A DNA stretch of 7,236 nucleotides. Origin: Rhizobiaceae bacterium (GTDB lineage: Bacteria; Pseudomonadota; Alphaproteobacteria; Rhizobiales; Rhizobiaceae). The notes under the pieces are model-generated. The model searched no databases. It was not told where the DNA came from and worked only from the letters and a program-made list of their open reading frames with translations. The DNA lies in contig SCRB01000469.1 in assembly GCA_004299545.1 (NCBI GenBank), positions 1-7,236 of the forward strand, in the 5' to 3' direction. This document shows positions 1-5,528 of the stretch, piece after piece; position 1 is the stretch's first letter; each line of letters opens with the position of its first letter. The position numbers and the translations under genes are program-made.

Positions 1-559
1 TAAAGGCTTCGGCGCCGCGCCTGGTGACATCCGCCTTGGAAACGATGCCCATGTTCCAGATCTGCAGATTTCCGAGGAAGGGCGCAAAGGGCGTTTTGAG
101 TTTGATCACGACCGTCTTGTCATCGCTCGCGGTGATGGTATCGACGGCGCTGAGCGGCGCCGGATAGGCCGACTTCTTGTCGCTGTGGATACGCTGCAGG
201 CTGAAGACGACGTCGGCCGCGGTGATCGGCGAACCGTCCGAGAACTCGGCGTCGCGCAAATGGAAGGTATAGGTCAGGCCGTCGGCGGAAATGTCCCAGC
301 TTTTGGCAAGGCCGGGCTCGGGCGTGCCGCTTTGCGGGTCGCTCAACAGGAGATGCCCGTAAAGGAGGCCGTAGGTTTCGATATTCCCCGCAGTGGACGA
401 GCGCATGGGATCGAGCGTCGTCGTCTGGTACGGCGAGGCGATACGAATGGTTTCCGCCGCCCGGGCGGCCGGCGTGGCGCCTGGACCCGCGGCCAGAAGC
501 GTCGCCGCTCCGAGCACGGCTATGGCCGCATATCCGACCCTGCTGAGTGAAAGCCTCAT
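1..559 (-). CDS. ABC transporter substrate-binding protein, family 5 (N-terminal part, runs off window)
   Basis: This is the start of a periplasmic binding protein of the SBP_bac_5 (oligopeptide/dipeptide/nickel) type, which captures a solute and delivers it to a Dpp/Opp-like ABC permease. I translated 186 residues before the window ends; family members are usually about 500-550. Residues 1-35 form a signal peptide: basic MRLSLSR, a hydrophobic stretch to about residue 24, and an ARAA cleavage region. The mature part opens ETIRIASPYQTTTLDP, and residues 80-124 hold the family signature region: PEPGLAKSWDISADG, then TYTFHLRDAEFSDGSPITA and ADVVFSLQRI. The start at 559 is chosen because AGGGAGG lies about 7 nt upstream; an ATG 4 nt further upstream stops after two codons. 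It has its own AT-rich promoter region and is cut off from the genes to its right by insertion-sequence debris. The ligand cannot be deduced. Confidence 0.9.
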   Translation of the reverse strand, partial: MRLSLSRVGYAAIAVLGAATLLAAGPGATPAARAAETIRIASPYQTTTLDPMRSSTAGNIETYGLLYGHLLLSDPQSGTPEPGLAKSWDISADGLTYTFHLRDAEFSDGSPITAADVVFSLQRIHSDKKSAYPAPLSAVDTITASDDKTVVIKLKTPFAPFLGNLQIWNMGIVSKADVTRRGAEAF

Positions 560-590
560 TCCATCCCTCCCTGTTCTTCTTGAATGGTCT

Positions 591-606
591 CCACCATGCG
601 TGGTGG
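591..606. repeat. Perfect dyad CCACCA-tgcg-TGGTGG near the binding-protein transcription start
   Basis: CCACCA and TGGTGG form a perfect 6-bp inverted repeat with a 4-nt centre, 32 nt upstream of the binding-protein ATG. It overlaps the proposed -10 element and likely start site, so it could be a regulator site in DNA or, if transcribed, a short leader hairpin. The symmetry is seen directly; function is inferred. Confidence 0.4.
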
Positions 607-633
607 ATACGTGATATTTATATCATATGTCAA
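604..633 (-). promoter_or_regulatory. Candidate promoter of the family-5 binding-protein gene with an internal operator-like dyad
   Basis: On the minus strand a perfect -35 hexamer TTGACA (633 to 628) is followed after 18 nt by a weak -10-like TATCCA (609 to 604). The spacer contains the palindrome TGATAT-tt-ATATCA (612-625), where a repressor dimer could block RNA polymerase. The surrounding block, roughly 611-655, is strikingly AT-rich against a GC-rich background. The ATG is about 45 nt downstream of the -10. No regulator gene is present, so the binding protein, if any, is unknown. The -10 match is poor, and promoter function is inferred. Confidence 0.4.
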
Positions 634-830
634 TAGTAATGATAATAATATAACAGAGCGGGCATGACATGGCGGCCGGCCGTTGTCACTCATATGGATG
701 CAGGACGTTTTGGCAGGCCGTTGAAGAAATCCGCTTGCGAGCGGTGGGGTCGGCTTCGCCACGGGCATGGAGGCGGACCCGCCGATGGCTGCGACACGGA
801 GTCTGCTCCGTCTTGCTGGTAGTGTGTTGA
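634..830. other. Unassigned intergenic stretch between the AT-rich promoter block and IS256 debris
   Basis: I see no credible gene here on either strand. It starts AT-rich (to about 655) and returns abruptly to high GC. Visible small structures are the self-complementary GGCCGGCC at 674-681, loosely flanked by TGACA (665-669) and TGTCA (684-688), and the perfect 6-bp hairpin ACGGAG-tctg-CTCCGT at 796-811. Part of it may be residue of another insertion sequence, but I cannot assign it to a family. Confidence 0.4.
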
Positions 831-1366
831 GGGCTCTGCAAATTCGCTGAGAGGGAGCGGTCATGGCAAGCTGGTGATGCTCAACGTCACCTGATTCCGG
901 TGAAGGAACACCACCATGACCAAGAATGAAGGCAAGTCAGCCAGCGCGACCGTCAAAGAGATTTTGCTTGAAGAGCCGGATGTAGTTCGCGAGTTGATGT
1001 GCGTCGCGCTGCAGGAGGTGCTTGAGGCGGAGATGGATCACACGCTCGGCGCCGCGAAGGGCGAGCGGACGACTCGGCTACCGCTGCGGCCATTACGGCC
1101 GCACACTGGTCACCCGTGTCGGCAAGCTGGAGCTGCGGATGCCGCAGGATCGGGCCGGCTGCTTCTCGACCGAGCTGTTCGAGCGCTACCAACGTTCCGA
1201 GCGAGCTCTGGTGGCGACGCTTGCGCAGATGTATGTGCAGGGCGTGTCGACCCGCAAGATAAAGGCGACCACCGAGGAACTGTGCGGCACGCCTTCTCGG
1301 CCTCGTCGATCTCTGCGATCAACAAGCGGCTGGATGAGAGCCTGAAGGCTTTTGCCGAGCCCTTTG
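831..1366 (+). mobile_element. IS256-family insertion sequence remnant (left part only)
   Basis: The segment contains the decayed N-terminal third of an IS256-type transposase with its leader. The right end is set by loss of transposase similarity at about 1362 and the start of similarity to an opposite-strand IS5-type gene at about 1367. The left end is tentative: GGGCTCTGCAAATTCGCTGA at 831 looks like an element terminus, but the partner inverted repeat has been lost, so neither it nor a target duplication can be verified. About 60% of the transposase, including all DDE catalytic positions, is missing, so this copy cannot move by itself. Confidence 0.6.
873..891 (+). repeat. Hairpin in the leader of the IS256-type transposase remnant
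   Basis: In RNA, GGUGAUG (873-879) can pair with the segment at 885-891 over 7 bp, including one G-U pair, leaving a 5-nt loop. It lies 24 nt before the transposase ATG. A second, weaker dyad GGTG-aaggaa-CACC (899-912) places the purine-rich ribosome site in its loop. Such leader structures in insertion sequences can limit translation from outside transcripts; that role is inferred. Confidence 0.35.
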
Positions 1367-1407
1367 ATATCGCGCCCCCAGAATCCTGCGACGCCGAGGC
1401 GCATTGA
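916..1407 (+). pseudogene. IS256-family (mutator-type) transposase, frameshifted and C-terminally truncated
   Basis: The first part, from 916, reads MTKNEGKSASATVKEILLEE then ALQEVLEAEMDHTLGAAKGERT, a typical IS256-family N-terminus. Similarity then jumps by one base into the next frame around 1064-1075 (RLGYRCGHYGRTLVTRVGKL, ELRMPQDRAGCFSTELFERY, YVQGVSTRKIKATTEELCG). It returns to the first frame at about 1284-1290, where one base of the usual Cys-Gly-His codons is missing, and continues FSASSISAINKRLDESLKAF before similarity stops at about 1362. The shifts are a +1 and a -1 change that cancel out. Full-length relatives have about 400 residues; here about 150 remain, ending just before the LDARYE-type segment carrying the first catalytic Asp. 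The last codons to 1407 are unrelated read-through. A purine-rich GAAGGA lies 8 nt upstream of the ATG. Confidence 0.85.
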
Positions 1408-1420
1408 ATTTGAAAGGCAT
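1367..1420 (-). pseudogene. IS5-family-type transposase, N-terminal fragment (about 18 codons)
   Basis: Reading the minus strand from an ATG at 1420 gives MPFKFNAPRRRRILGARY. It resembles the N-terminus MP(F/H)KxNAxRRHxIPKxRYRVTNW that I recall for a group of IS5-family transposases of Proteobacteria. Similarity ends at the Tyr codon (1369-1367), exactly where the opposite-strand IS256 similarity ends, so the two relics abut. Sequence on the far side (1421 to roughly 1520) would be the upstream end of this element, but I could not identify its terminal repeat. The match is short and recognised from memory, so it is a likely rather than certain call. Confidence 0.5.
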
Positions 1421-1616
1421 AGTCGGCTCGGCCAAGTTGCAGATGCCGGGCACTTACCAGCACCGGGCTATCTCTGCACCAACGCCGCAAATCTCATGCA
1501 GCAATAACCTTTCCGAAAAGTTTGCTAGAACCATGTCCAGCCCTTGCTGGACCATATCGGGAAATGCGGGTCACAGATCGACGCGTTGATGCTTCCGGCA
1601 CGCGCTGCGGCATAGC
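1421..1616. other. Gene-free spacer: probable IS5-type flank plus downstream region of the enzyme operon
   Basis: I see no convincing coding sequence. The half next to 1421 is probably the untranslated upstream end of the IS5-type remnant. The other half is the 3' flank of the dihydroorotate-dehydrogenase-like gene and contains a terminator-like hairpin at 1535-1552. The boundary between the two is not visible. Confidence 0.4.
1535..1552 (-). terminator. Terminator-like hairpin downstream of the enzyme operon
   Basis: GTCCAGC and GCTGGAC form a perfect 7-bp GC-rich stem around a 4-nt loop. The hairpin lies 64 nt after the stop codon of the last enzyme gene in its direction of transcription. 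No T-run follows immediately; the next stretch is ATGGTTCTAGC and then AAACTTTT. It may therefore be a weak intrinsic terminator or a transcript-end stabilising hairpin. The stem is seen directly; termination is inferred. Confidence 0.4.
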
Positions 1617-2669
1617 CTATCTGCTTTCGGGCGGGACGAACTTTTTCCAGTGTTCGCAAAGCTCCGGCATGTCGGCAAAGGTTCTGCGCGCATCGGCAGC
1701 ACGTCCCACGAGATCCTGGGCCGACATGTTCTTTGCGCGGCAATAGTCTTCGAGGGCTGCCACGCTCTCGGAGATCACGCCGAAGCCGCGCAGCATGACG
1801 GCGGAGGCCAGTCCCACCGCCGATGCTCCGGCCAGCATCATGCGCGCCATGTCGAGCCCGCCGATGGCGCCGTTGATGCCGATCAGCGGCTGCTCCCGTC
1901 CGAGGGTGGCGCGGCATAGCGCAAGCCAATGGCAGGTGAGCGGAAGGTTCCAGAACCCGCCATAGCCGCCGGAGGTACCTATCATCGGCGCCTGCGTTTC
2001 AAGATCGGGCAGCATTCCCAGAAGCCGCCCGGCGACGATGACGCTCTGGGCTCCCGCGCCGACCGCGGCGCGCGCAAGCTCGGGAACGTCGTTCGACTGC
2101 CCGGTAAGCTTGATCCAGACGGGGATGGAAACCGCCTCGCAGATGCGGCGGGTGATCGTCGCGACGCGGTCGGCGACGGTCTCGGTCGACACCGCCCCCG
2201 CCGCAGCCTCGCGCGCATAGGGCGTGCCGATGTTGAATTCCAGCACGCGCAATCCCGCCTCCTCGACCGCCCGAGCCATGCCGGCCGCGCGGTCGAGGTC
2301 GGCGAGGATCAGGCTCGGAACCAAAAGGCAATCATGTGCCCGGGCAAGAGCGTCGTGGGCGACGGCACGCGCCAGCCAGGCGTCGAATGCGAGCGGATGC
2401 AGGCCCGAGCGCGACAGGATCATCGTCGCGGGGTCCGCCTGCGGCCCCCATTCGACCGGCCTCCACCGGCTGTCGAGCGCGACATATTCGGCCGCGCGAA
2501 GCTGCGCCTTGGCGGCCGTGCTCTCATTGGTCGACTTGACGACCACGGCGCCCGCCCCGGCGCGGATCGCGGCTTCAACTCCGCCATCCACGATCATGTG
2601 TTCCGCCGGCGCAGCTATGACCGGGTTCTTGAGATCGAGAGTGCCGATGCGGCTTTGCAAACGGGTCAT
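1617..2669 (-). CDS. Dihydroorotate dehydrogenase-like FMN flavoprotein (class-1/PreA-like TIM barrel)
   Basis: The 350-residue product has the FMN-binding TIM-barrel layout of class 1 dihydroorotate dehydrogenases and the PreA subunit of dihydropyrimidine dehydrogenase: an N-terminal LKNPVIAAPAEH strand, VVVKSTN with Lys45, FNIGTP with Asn146, VWIKLTG with Lys187, and the phosphate-binding GINGAIGG at 264-271. Two features argue against ordinary pyrimidine biosynthesis. The catalytic motif usually N-x-S-C-P-N (Ser in class 2) reads N-I-G-T-P-Y, placing Thr149 where the Cys base should be. The C-terminus also lacks the CxxCxxC iron-sulphur motifs of PreA. It probably reduces or oxidises a C=C bond in a ring compound or enoate; substrate and electron partner are unknown. 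It is the last gene of the run, 68 nt after the aldolase. The ATG has no clear Shine-Dalgarno sequence, but no better in-frame start was found. Confidence 0.8.
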   Translation of the reverse strand: MTRLQSRIGTLDLKNPVIAAPAEHMIVDGGVEAAIRAGAGAVVVKSTNESTAAKAQLRAAEYVALDSRWRPVEWGPQADPATMILSRSGLHPLAFDAWLARAVAHDALARAHDCLLVPSLILADLDRAAGMARAVEEAGLRVLEFNIGTPYAREAAAGAVSTETVADRVATITRRICEAVSIPVWIKLTGQSNDVPELARAAVGAGAQSVIVAGRLLGMLPDLETQAPMIGTSGGYGGFWNLPLTCHWLALCRATLGREQPLIGINGAIGGLDMARMMLAGASAVGLASAVMLRGFGVISESVAALEDYCRAKNMSAQDLVGRAADARRTFADMPELCEHWKKFVPPESR

Positions 2670-2737
2670 GCTGTTTTGGCGAAGAATGCTGAAATCAGGG
2701 AAGGGATCACGCGGTGGTCCGACAGCCGGATACGATG

Positions 2738-3514
2738 CTACCGCGCTGTTTTCACACCGTCACGGATATTGCCCAAAGCCGCCCTGGCCGCATTCTTGAG
2801 AAAGCCCTGGTCGGAAGAGAGGATGAAGGACGTTACCCCCTGCGCCGCCATGGCGGCCGCGTCCTCGGGGCTTCCGGGCAGGATCGCCGCCGGTTTCCTT
2901 CCGCGTGCGGCGGAGAGCACATGCCGGGTCGCCTCGGCCACCGCCTCCGACCCCTTCCCTTCCGCGGCATAGGCGGCGCCGAGGTCGCCGCGCCCGATGA
3001 AGATACCGTCGAGGCCCTCGACCCCCACGATCTCCTCGATACAATCCACCGCCTCGGGATCCTCGATCATCGCGATCACCGTGACACGGGCATCCTGCCT
3101 CGCAATATGGTCCTCCATGCCCTCCGCGCCGAAGGCACCGGCCCGCGTCGTCGGCGCGAAGCCCCGGCTTCCGGGGCGATACCGGCATGCCGCCGCCACG
3201 GCGCGCGCTTTCTCCGCGCTGTCGACGTGGGGCACGAGGACGCCGTCGGCGCCGCAGTCGAGAACCGACAGGAGCGCCGCCGGTTCGGCGCTCTGTACCC
3301 GCACGACAGAAGCGATGCCCCAAGCCCGACAGGCCAGCACGATCGCATCCGTGGTCTCGCGATTGAAGGGGGAATGCTCCTCGTCGACGACGACGAAATC
3401 GTAGCCCACGGCGCCGAGGATCTCGGCAGGCATGGTAGCAGGAATCTTGAGGAAGGAGCCGTAAAGCTCTTCCCGGTCCAGAAAGCGCTTGCGGAAGCCG
3501 GTGGCGGCGGTCAT
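2738..3514 (-). CDS. HpcH/HpaI-family aldolase
   Basis: This 258-residue TIM-barrel enzyme belongs to the family of 4-hydroxy-2-oxoheptanedioate aldolase (HpaI) and 2-dehydro-3-deoxyglucarate aldolase (GarL), metal-dependent class II aldolases splitting 2-oxo-4-hydroxy acids into pyruvate and an aldehyde. Key residues, numbered from the chosen start, are all present: Asp44 and His47 in VVVDEEHSPF, Arg72 in SVVRVQ, the metal ligands Glu151 in AMIEDPEAV and Asp177 in IGRGDLG, plus the RGFAPTTRAG substrate loop at about 117-126. Length is normal for the family (about 250-265). The start is placed at the second of two ATGs, since GGAG lies 6 nt before it but only 1 nt before the first (3520). It is 60 nt downstream of the DUF6282 gene, so it probably acts on a product formed by the neighbouring enzymes; the exact oxo-acid is not predictable. 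Confidence 0.88.
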   Translation of the reverse strand: MTAATGFRKRFLDREELYGSFLKIPATMPAEILGAVGYDFVVVDEEHSPFNRETTDAIVLACRAWGIASVVRVQSAEPAALLSVLDCGADGVLVPHVDSAEKARAVAAACRYRPGSRGFAPTTRAGAFGAEGMEDHIARQDARVTVIAMIEDPEAVDCIEEIVGVEGLDGIFIGRGDLGAAYAAEGKGSEAVAEATRHVLSAARGRKPAAILPGSPEDAAAMAAQGVTSFILSSDQGFLKNAARAALGNIRDGVKTAR

Positions 3515-3520
3515 GTGCAT

Positions 3521-3524
3521 CTCC
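3521..3524 (-). promoter_or_regulatory. Ribosome binding site deciding the aldolase start
   Basis: The minus strand reads CTGGAGATGCACATG. GGAG touches the first ATG (3520) almost directly, but stands 6 nt from the second (3514), the usual spacing. The second ATG is therefore the better start, removing two residues (Met-His). Confidence 0.6.
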
Positions 3525-3546
3525 AGTTCTGTATTTTACTTCACCT

Positions 3547-3562
3547 TCCGGACGTGCCCGGA
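3547..3562 (-). repeat. Small intergenic hairpin TCCGG-n6-CCGGA
   Basis: A 5-bp GC-rich inverted repeat with a 6-nt loop lies between the stop of the DUF6282 gene and the aldolase ribosome site. There is no T-run. At most it is an mRNA processing or stability element; it may be chance in GC-rich DNA. Confidence 0.25.
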
Positions 3563-3574
3563 GAGGCCAGATGG

Positions 3575-4501
3575 TCAGGCCGCGTCGAGCCCCAGCGCCT
3601 TCGCGGCGTTGGAGGCGACCATCTTGTGGATGGCCTCGTCGTCGTAGCCCAGTTCGAGGAAGAGCGTGGCGGCGCGTCGGAAGCCGTCGACGGGGGCGAA
3701 GGTCCCGACCTGACCGAGGTCGGAGCAGAAGATCGTCTGGTCCACGCCCGCCGCCTCGATGTGGTTGCGCAGGTCCTCGTTCGTCCTCGTCCTGAATTTC
3801 GAGCCTTCGAGGAAGAAGGCCAGAGAATGCTCGACATAGGCGCCCATCGTTGCGATCCCCTTCACGTCGTTCAGAGTCGCGCCGACAATGTCCTCGGGAT
3901 GGGTGAACATGAGCCGCGCGACGCCGCGACGCTTGGCCTCCTCGAACACTTTCCATGTCTCCGACACGTGGATGTGGCCGCTTGCCAGCGCCACGTCGTT
4001 CTTGGCGACGATGTCGAGCACCTCCTTGACGTCGTCGCGCACCTCCTTGTTCGCGTCGAGCACCGGAACGGGGGTGGCGTGGCGCATCTTCTGCGTCGAG
4101 GCCGGGTGCGACCAGTTCGCGCTCTTCTCCCATTCGAGGTGGTTTTCGGCGGCCAGCGTCGGGAGGAAGACGATCTTTGCCCCCATGGCGATGGCATGCT
4201 CAACCGCGTAGGGGTTGATGCCGCCGACCACATTGTTCAGCACGAGCGACGTGTAGACCTTCGTCTTCAGTTCGGGGAAATTGTCGTTGATGAGGATCGC
4301 CGTCGCGGTCCCGGCATAGTCGTGGTCCTTGGTCACCACCGCGCTGAACCCGGCGGCCGAGGCCTGCCGCGCGAGTTCCAGATGGTCGATCCCGCGCGGC
4401 GCGATCGAAGGGCCGGAATGGACGTGGGGGTCGATCGCCCCCTGGAGGATCCTGTCGATCCGGGCAGCGAGTTCGGGAGCGGGCATGAAAGCGGCATTCA
4501 T
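3575..4501 (-). CDS. DUF6282 family protein, amidohydrolase-like metal-dependent hydrolase
   Basis: The 308-residue product fits the amidohydrolase-like (beta/alpha)8 barrel family DUF6282, whose members I know only as uncharacterised. Candidate metal ligands sit at the expected strand ends: DPHVH (His26, His28) on strand 1, SGHIH (His176, His178) on strand 5, FTHPED (His201) on strand 6 and CSDLG (Asp261) on strand 8. Strand 2 ends in VTKDHDY (Lys58, His60). Strand 4 ends LAAENH with Glu119 and no Lys, so a bridging carboxylysine there is unlikely and a Glu-type site, as in TatD-like enzymes, is possible. There is no signal peptide, so it should act in the cytoplasm. AAAGG lies about 9 nt before the chosen ATG; Met6 is an alternative start. 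It sits between the cupin and aldolase genes, suggesting hydrolysis of an amide, lactone or ring in the same pathway. The substrate is unknown. Confidence 0.75.
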   Translation of the reverse strand: MNAAFMPAPELAARIDRILQGAIDPHVHSGPSIAPRGIDHLELARQASAAGFSAVVTKDHDYAGTATAILINDNFPELKTKVYTSLVLNNVVGGINPYAVEHAIAMGAKIVFLPTLAAENHLEWEKSANWSHPASTQKMRHATPVPVLDANKEVRDDVKEVLDIVAKNDVALASGHIHVSETWKVFEEAKRRGVARLMFTHPEDIVGATLNDVKGIATMGAYVEHSLAFFLEGSKFRTRTNEDLRNHIEAAGVDQTIFCSDLGQVGTFAPVDGFRRAATLFLELGYDDEAIHKMVASNAAKALGLDAA

Positions 4502-4533
4502 CTTTTTTGCCTTTCGGGTTTGTGTATCGGGAA

Positions 4534-4573
4534 CCCGGCGTCCTTCGATGGTGCTACCGTTCGAAGGGCCGGG
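4534..4573 (-). repeat. Strong 13-bp hairpin between the cupin and DUF6282 genes
   Basis: Plus-strand arms are CCCGGC (4534-4539) plus CCTTCGA (4542-4548), and TCGAAGG plus GCCGGG (4561-4573). All 13 positions pair, with one 2-nt bulge (4540-4541), around a 12-nt loop that can itself pair (GGT/ACC). In the minus-strand transcript it begins 24 nt after the cupin stop and ends 32 nt before the DUF6282 start. No T-run follows (next bases TTCCCGATAC), so it is more likely an mRNA processing or stability element or a leaky attenuator than a full terminator. Confidence 0.6.
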
Positions 4574-4597
4574 CGGACGACCAGCGCCGGCGCCGCG

Positions 4598-5503
4598 TCA
4601 TTCCCCGGGCATCGGGTAGTCGTCGGCGTTCAGCACCCAGCCGGGTTTCTTCGAGAAATCCAGCCGTGGCGGACAGAAGATGTCGACAAGCTGGTTCACG
4701 CCCGCGGTGACCCCGCGCGAAGTGTGGATCGCCGGGGGCGGGATCACCAGGACCGAGGGCGCGTCGCATGTCTCGTGCTGGTCGTCGCGCCACATGCGCA
4801 TGTCCGGAGTCCAGGCCCAGCGCAGATGATGGATGAAGCTGCCTTCAAGGGCGAGCGAGCATTGCTCGAAATCGTCATGGTGATGGGGGGACAGCTTGGT
4901 GATGTCGCGCGGGCCGTTCTGCGGTTCGAGGAAGTTCACCATCAGCGTCTCGCCGCGCCAGATACGGCCGAACCGGCCGGGCTCGGGCGGTACGTCGAGC
5001 GAGTAGACCCGCACCTTGCGGCCTCCCTTCGGCGCGGGCCATGGCGTGATCGGCGCCACGTTCTGGTGGTCTTCGGTATAGGCCGCCGCATTGCCGCAGG
5101 CCGCGGCGAGATCGGGCGCCACGGTGGTGAAGATGCGCACGACCTCGCCCTTGCCGTGAACCGTCACCTTGCTCGCTCCCGCCGGGATAAAGGCGATCGA
5201 GAAGGCGGGCACGACGGTCGCCGTCTGGCCGCTCTCGACGGTCGCCGAGACGTCCTTCCCCGGCAGCAGCAGGACATATTCGTCGGGCTGGCCGGTGCGT
5301 TCGAAGATCACGCCGTCTCCTGCCCTCGAATAGGCGACGACGGCATTCTGGCTGCGGATCAGCCAGGTCTTCGCCCCGTCCGCGTCAATCTGCGGCGCCT
5401 CGTCGTAGAAGCGGCCGATATCCGGAGGCGCGTAAGCGGTGAATAGCGGAGCGCCGGAAGCGGCGGGCGCCAGGCTCGAGCGGGGGTCGGATGGGTCGTA
5501 CAT
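4598..5503 (-). CDS. Two-domain cupin (bicupin) protein of unknown substrate
   Basis: The 301-residue product has two cupin-like beta-barrel halves. The C-terminal half carries a recognisable metal site: SPHHHDDFEQ supplies His207, His209 and Glu213, and the late motif IPPPAIHTS supplies His260, followed by the usual Asn (270). The N-terminal half (about 70-130, DEYVLLLPGKDVSATV to GEVVRIFTT) keeps the strand pattern but lacks the His/Glu cluster, so it is probably structural. Candidate activities for such a metal site are isomerase, epimerase or dioxygenase; I do not recognise the exact subfamily. There is no signal peptide. AGGAG is placed 6 nt before the ATG, and the gene begins only 25 nt after the LivH stop, so co-transcription with the transporter is likely. 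A role on the imported compound is inferred from context. Confidence 0.75.
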   Translation of the reverse strand: MYDPSDPRSSLAPAASGAPLFTAYAPPDIGRFYDEAPQIDADGAKTWLIRSQNAVVAYSRAGDGVIFERTGQPDEYVLLLPGKDVSATVESGQTATVVPAFSIAFIPAGASKVTVHGKGEVVRIFTTVAPDLAAACGNAAAYTEDHQNVAPITPWPAPKGGRKVRVYSLDVPPEPGRFGRIWRGETLMVNFLEPQNGPRDITKLSPHHHDDFEQCSLALEGSFIHHLRWAWTPDMRMWRDDQHETCDAPSVLVIPPPAIHTSRGVTAGVNQLVDIFCPPRLDFSKKPGWVLNADDYPMPGE

Positions 5504-5528
5504 GGGTTTCTCCTGTTCCGATACGGTT

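Noticed and set aside
665..688. TGACA...TGTCA around GGCCGGCC as a possible operator or attachment site
   Set aside because: The outer arms are offset by 2 nt from the centre of the inner palindrome, no duplicate copy is seen in the window, and GGCCGGCC is easily found by chance in GC-rich DNA.
556..864. A 102-codon minus-strand frame ending in the binding-protein leader
   Set aside because: It overlaps the promoter-like AT-rich block, ends 4 nt into the binding-protein start region and has no recognisable similarity; the binding-protein reading frame from 559 has a signal peptide and family motifs.
1404..1589. A 61-codon plus-strand frame in the spacer after the IS256 remnant
   Set aside because: It has no ribosome site or family similarity and crosses the IS5-type flank and the terminator-like hairpin, so chance is the better explanation.
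2760..4133. A second minus-strand frame of about 457 codons running across the aldolase and DUF6282 genes
   Set aside because: It is out of frame with both recognised enzymes, is extremely Arg/Gly-rich and has no domain signal.
2714..5446. A plus-strand open reading frame of about 910 codons antisense to the enzyme genes
   Set aside because: It lies opposite four genes with clear family motifs, shows no recognisable domain, is packed with Arg, Gly and Asp-type residues expected from antisense GC-rich codons, and has no good ribosome site. It is a by-product of high GC.
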